Shown here: piece by piece, positions 6,164 to 7,470 of the stretch
Position numbering within the stretch: position 1 is the stretch's first letter
How the letters are laid out: each line of letters starts with the position of its first letter
Assembly: GCA_036795455.1 (NCBI GenBank)
Contig: DAIRET010000148.1
Span: 1-7,470, forward strand
Length of the DNA: 7,470 nt
Direction of reading: 5' to 3'
Origin: DAIRET01 sp036795455
Lineage (GTDB): Bacteria > Bacteroidota > Ignavibacteria > Ignavibacteriales > Ignavibacteriaceae
Position numbers and translations under genes: made by a program
Notes under the pieces: generated by a model
Told to the model about the DNA's origin: nothing
Seen by the model: only the letters and a program-made list of their open reading frames with translations
Databases searched by the model: none

Positions 6164-7470
6164 TTACAAATTCAAAGCGGTTCAACCGGTAAAAAAGTTT
6201 AACGAAGCATCACTTCTAACGGCTTTCCTGTATGATGATGATAATCTCAAAGATAGACTGAAGGAATTCGAGAAAGAATTCGGGCTGCAATTATCAAATC
6301 ACAATAGGAAACCACTATTAGCAAAATCCGGTTCGGTTGTAATTACAAAAGAAGCCGGGCAGCCGGAAATAATAAATCTTTTCAAAGTGAAAATTGATGA
6401 AAAATTCAGTAACGATTATTTCAGAAATTTCTTTACGGGATTTGTTTCAACAATCGAAAAATTACCTGTTCAAAACCTGTATATAAAGATTCCGAATTAC
6501 GCAGATGTAAAAAAATATTTCGTCAGCGAGGAATACTTTTATCAAACTTTTGTTGAAGGATTGTTTTATGGAAATTACAAATTTGATAAGTATAAAACAA
6601 ACAGAAGCGAAAAAGCAAATCTTAATGTCTTCTTAACAGCGGAAAATATTCCACAACTTGAAAATGCAATTGCAAACGGGTTTATTGCTATGGAAGGCGT
6701 TAATTTTACAAAAGATTTGCAGAATGAACCGTCAATTAATTTATCACCGAAAGAATTTGCAAGCAGACTGAAGAAAGAATTGTCATGCAGGGAATTGAAA
6801 GTAACTGTCTTTGACGAAAAAGAAATTGCAAAAAGAAAAATGAATGGTTTAATTGCAGTCGGGAAGGGGAGTATTAATCCACCGCAATTTATAGTTTTGC
6901 ATTATAAACCATCGGTAATAAGTAGATCGAAGGAAAAAAAAAGATTAAGAAAAATAGCGCTCGTTGGTAAAGGGATAATGTTTGATTCCGGCGGCATTTC
7001 ATTGAAACCTGCTGCCGATATGTGGCAAATGAAAGCCGATATGTCCGGTGCTGCTGTTGTTGCCGGTACGTTGTTATCTGCACTCAAAATGAAATTGCCT
7101 GTTGAGCTTTACGGTATAATTCCGGCTGCAGAAAACATGCCCTCCGGTAGGGCATTAAAACCAGGAGATATTATTACTACTGCTTCCGGTAAAACGGTGG
7201 AAGTTGACAACACCGATGCAGAAGGAAGAATCATTCTTGCCGATGCACTTCACTATGCTTCGCAATTGAAACCGGATATGATAGTTGATCTGGCTACTCT
7301 TACCGGAGGCTGTGTTGTTGCTCTCGGTGAATTCGTCGCAGGTCTTTTTACAAAGGATGAATCACTTGCAGATGAGATTTATAAATCCGGACTAACTACT
7401 TACGACCGCGTTTGGAGACTCCCTTTATGGGACGATTACGACTTCCTTAATGAGAGCGATGTTGCGGATG
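6156..7470 (+). CDS. pepA: Leucyl aminopeptidase, M17 family (3' end outside window)
   Basis: A two-metal cytosolic exopeptidase that removes N-terminal residues from peptides, finishing intracellular protein breakdown. The frame is open from 6156 to the window edge (438 codons plus one base). The N-terminal M17 domain (about 1-165) is divergent, as usual. The linker motif KDLQNEPSINLSP (186-198) precedes the catalytic domain. All metal and catalytic residues are present: Lys272, Asp277 and Lys284 in the GKGIMFDSGGISLKP segment, Asp295 in MKADMSGA, and Asp354, Glu356, Arg358 in DNTDAEGR. Their spacing matches E. coli PepA as I remember it with a constant +2 offset (Lys270, Asp275, Lys282, Asp293, Asp352, Glu354, Arg356). 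DLATLTGGCVVALG (378-391) also fits. About 60 C-terminal residues should lie beyond the edge, judging from PepA's length of about 503. The start is supported by AGAGG five bases upstream and by an 8-base overlap with nrnA, implying one operon. The family is certain; the exact peptide preference is not. Confidence 0.93.
   Translation, partial: MFNYKFKAVQPVKKFNEASLLTAFLYDDDNLKDRLKEFEKEFGLQLSNHNRKPLLAKSGSVVITKEAGQPEIINLFKVKIDEKFSNDYFRNFFTGFVSTIEKLPVQNLYIKIPNYADVKKYFVSEEYFYQTFVEGLFYGNYKFDKYKTNRSEKANLNVFLTAENIPQLENAIANGFIAMEGVNFTKDLQNEPSINLSPKEFASRLKKELSCRELKVTVFDEKEIAKRKMNGLIAVGKGSINPPQFIVLHYKPSVISRSKEKKRLRKIALVGKGIMFDSGGISLKPAADMWQMKADMSGAAVVAGTLLSALKMKLPVELYGIIPAAENMPSGRALKPGDIITTASGKTVEVDNTDAEGRIILADALHYASQLKPDMIVDLATLTGGCVVALGEFVAGLFTKDESLADEIYKSGLTTYDRVWRLPLWDDYDFLNESDVAD

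Noticed and set aside
6889..7087. Two overlapping antisense open frames within the aminopeptidase gene
   Set aside because: They lie opposite the catalytic metal-binding region of the M17 peptidase, which is plainly the coding strand.

Overview
The window is about 37-40% GC by eye. It reads like an ordinary, tightly packed core-genome segment from a member of the Bacteroidota/Chlorobiota/Ignavibacteriota group, with Ignavibacteria-like the best guess. The reasons are the style of the DsbD and KorAB proteins, the AT-rich codon use, and a TAnnTTTG-type promoter motif. The lineage is inferred from family resemblance and was not tested. All genes lie on the + strand.

Layout: (1) bases 2-259, the 3' end of nadE (NAD+ synthetase). 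(2) 293-2065, a full-length dsbD with all three redox cysteine pairs, 33 bases downstream of nadE and probably co-transcribed with it. (3) 2133-3980 and 3970-5013, korA and korB, the two-subunit 2-oxoglutarate (2-oxoacid):ferredoxin oxidoreductase, overlapping by 11 bases. (4) 5030-5060, a clear intrinsic terminator closing this block. (5) A candidate Bacteroidota-type promoter at 5084-5115. (6) 5141-6163, a DHH/DHHA1 phosphoesterase of the NrnA type. (7) 6156-7470, an M17 leucyl aminopeptidase that overlaps nrnA by 8 bases and runs off the right edge, so it has no stop codon in the window.

There are therefore two transcription units. The first is nadE-dsbD-korAB, which may be one unit or may have a separate korAB promoter in the 67-base gap. 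It combines cofactor synthesis, export of thiol reducing power to the periplasm, and ferredoxin-linked central carbon metabolism. The second is nrnA-pepA, which recycles the last products of RNA and protein turnover (nano-RNA/pAp and short peptides).

No gene-free stretch exceeds 300 bases; the longest is 127 bases (5014-5140). I found no mobile element, CRISPR array, tRNA/rRNA, toxin-antitoxin or defence gene, and no candidate for an undescribed system. The findings are modest regulatory and gene-order observations.
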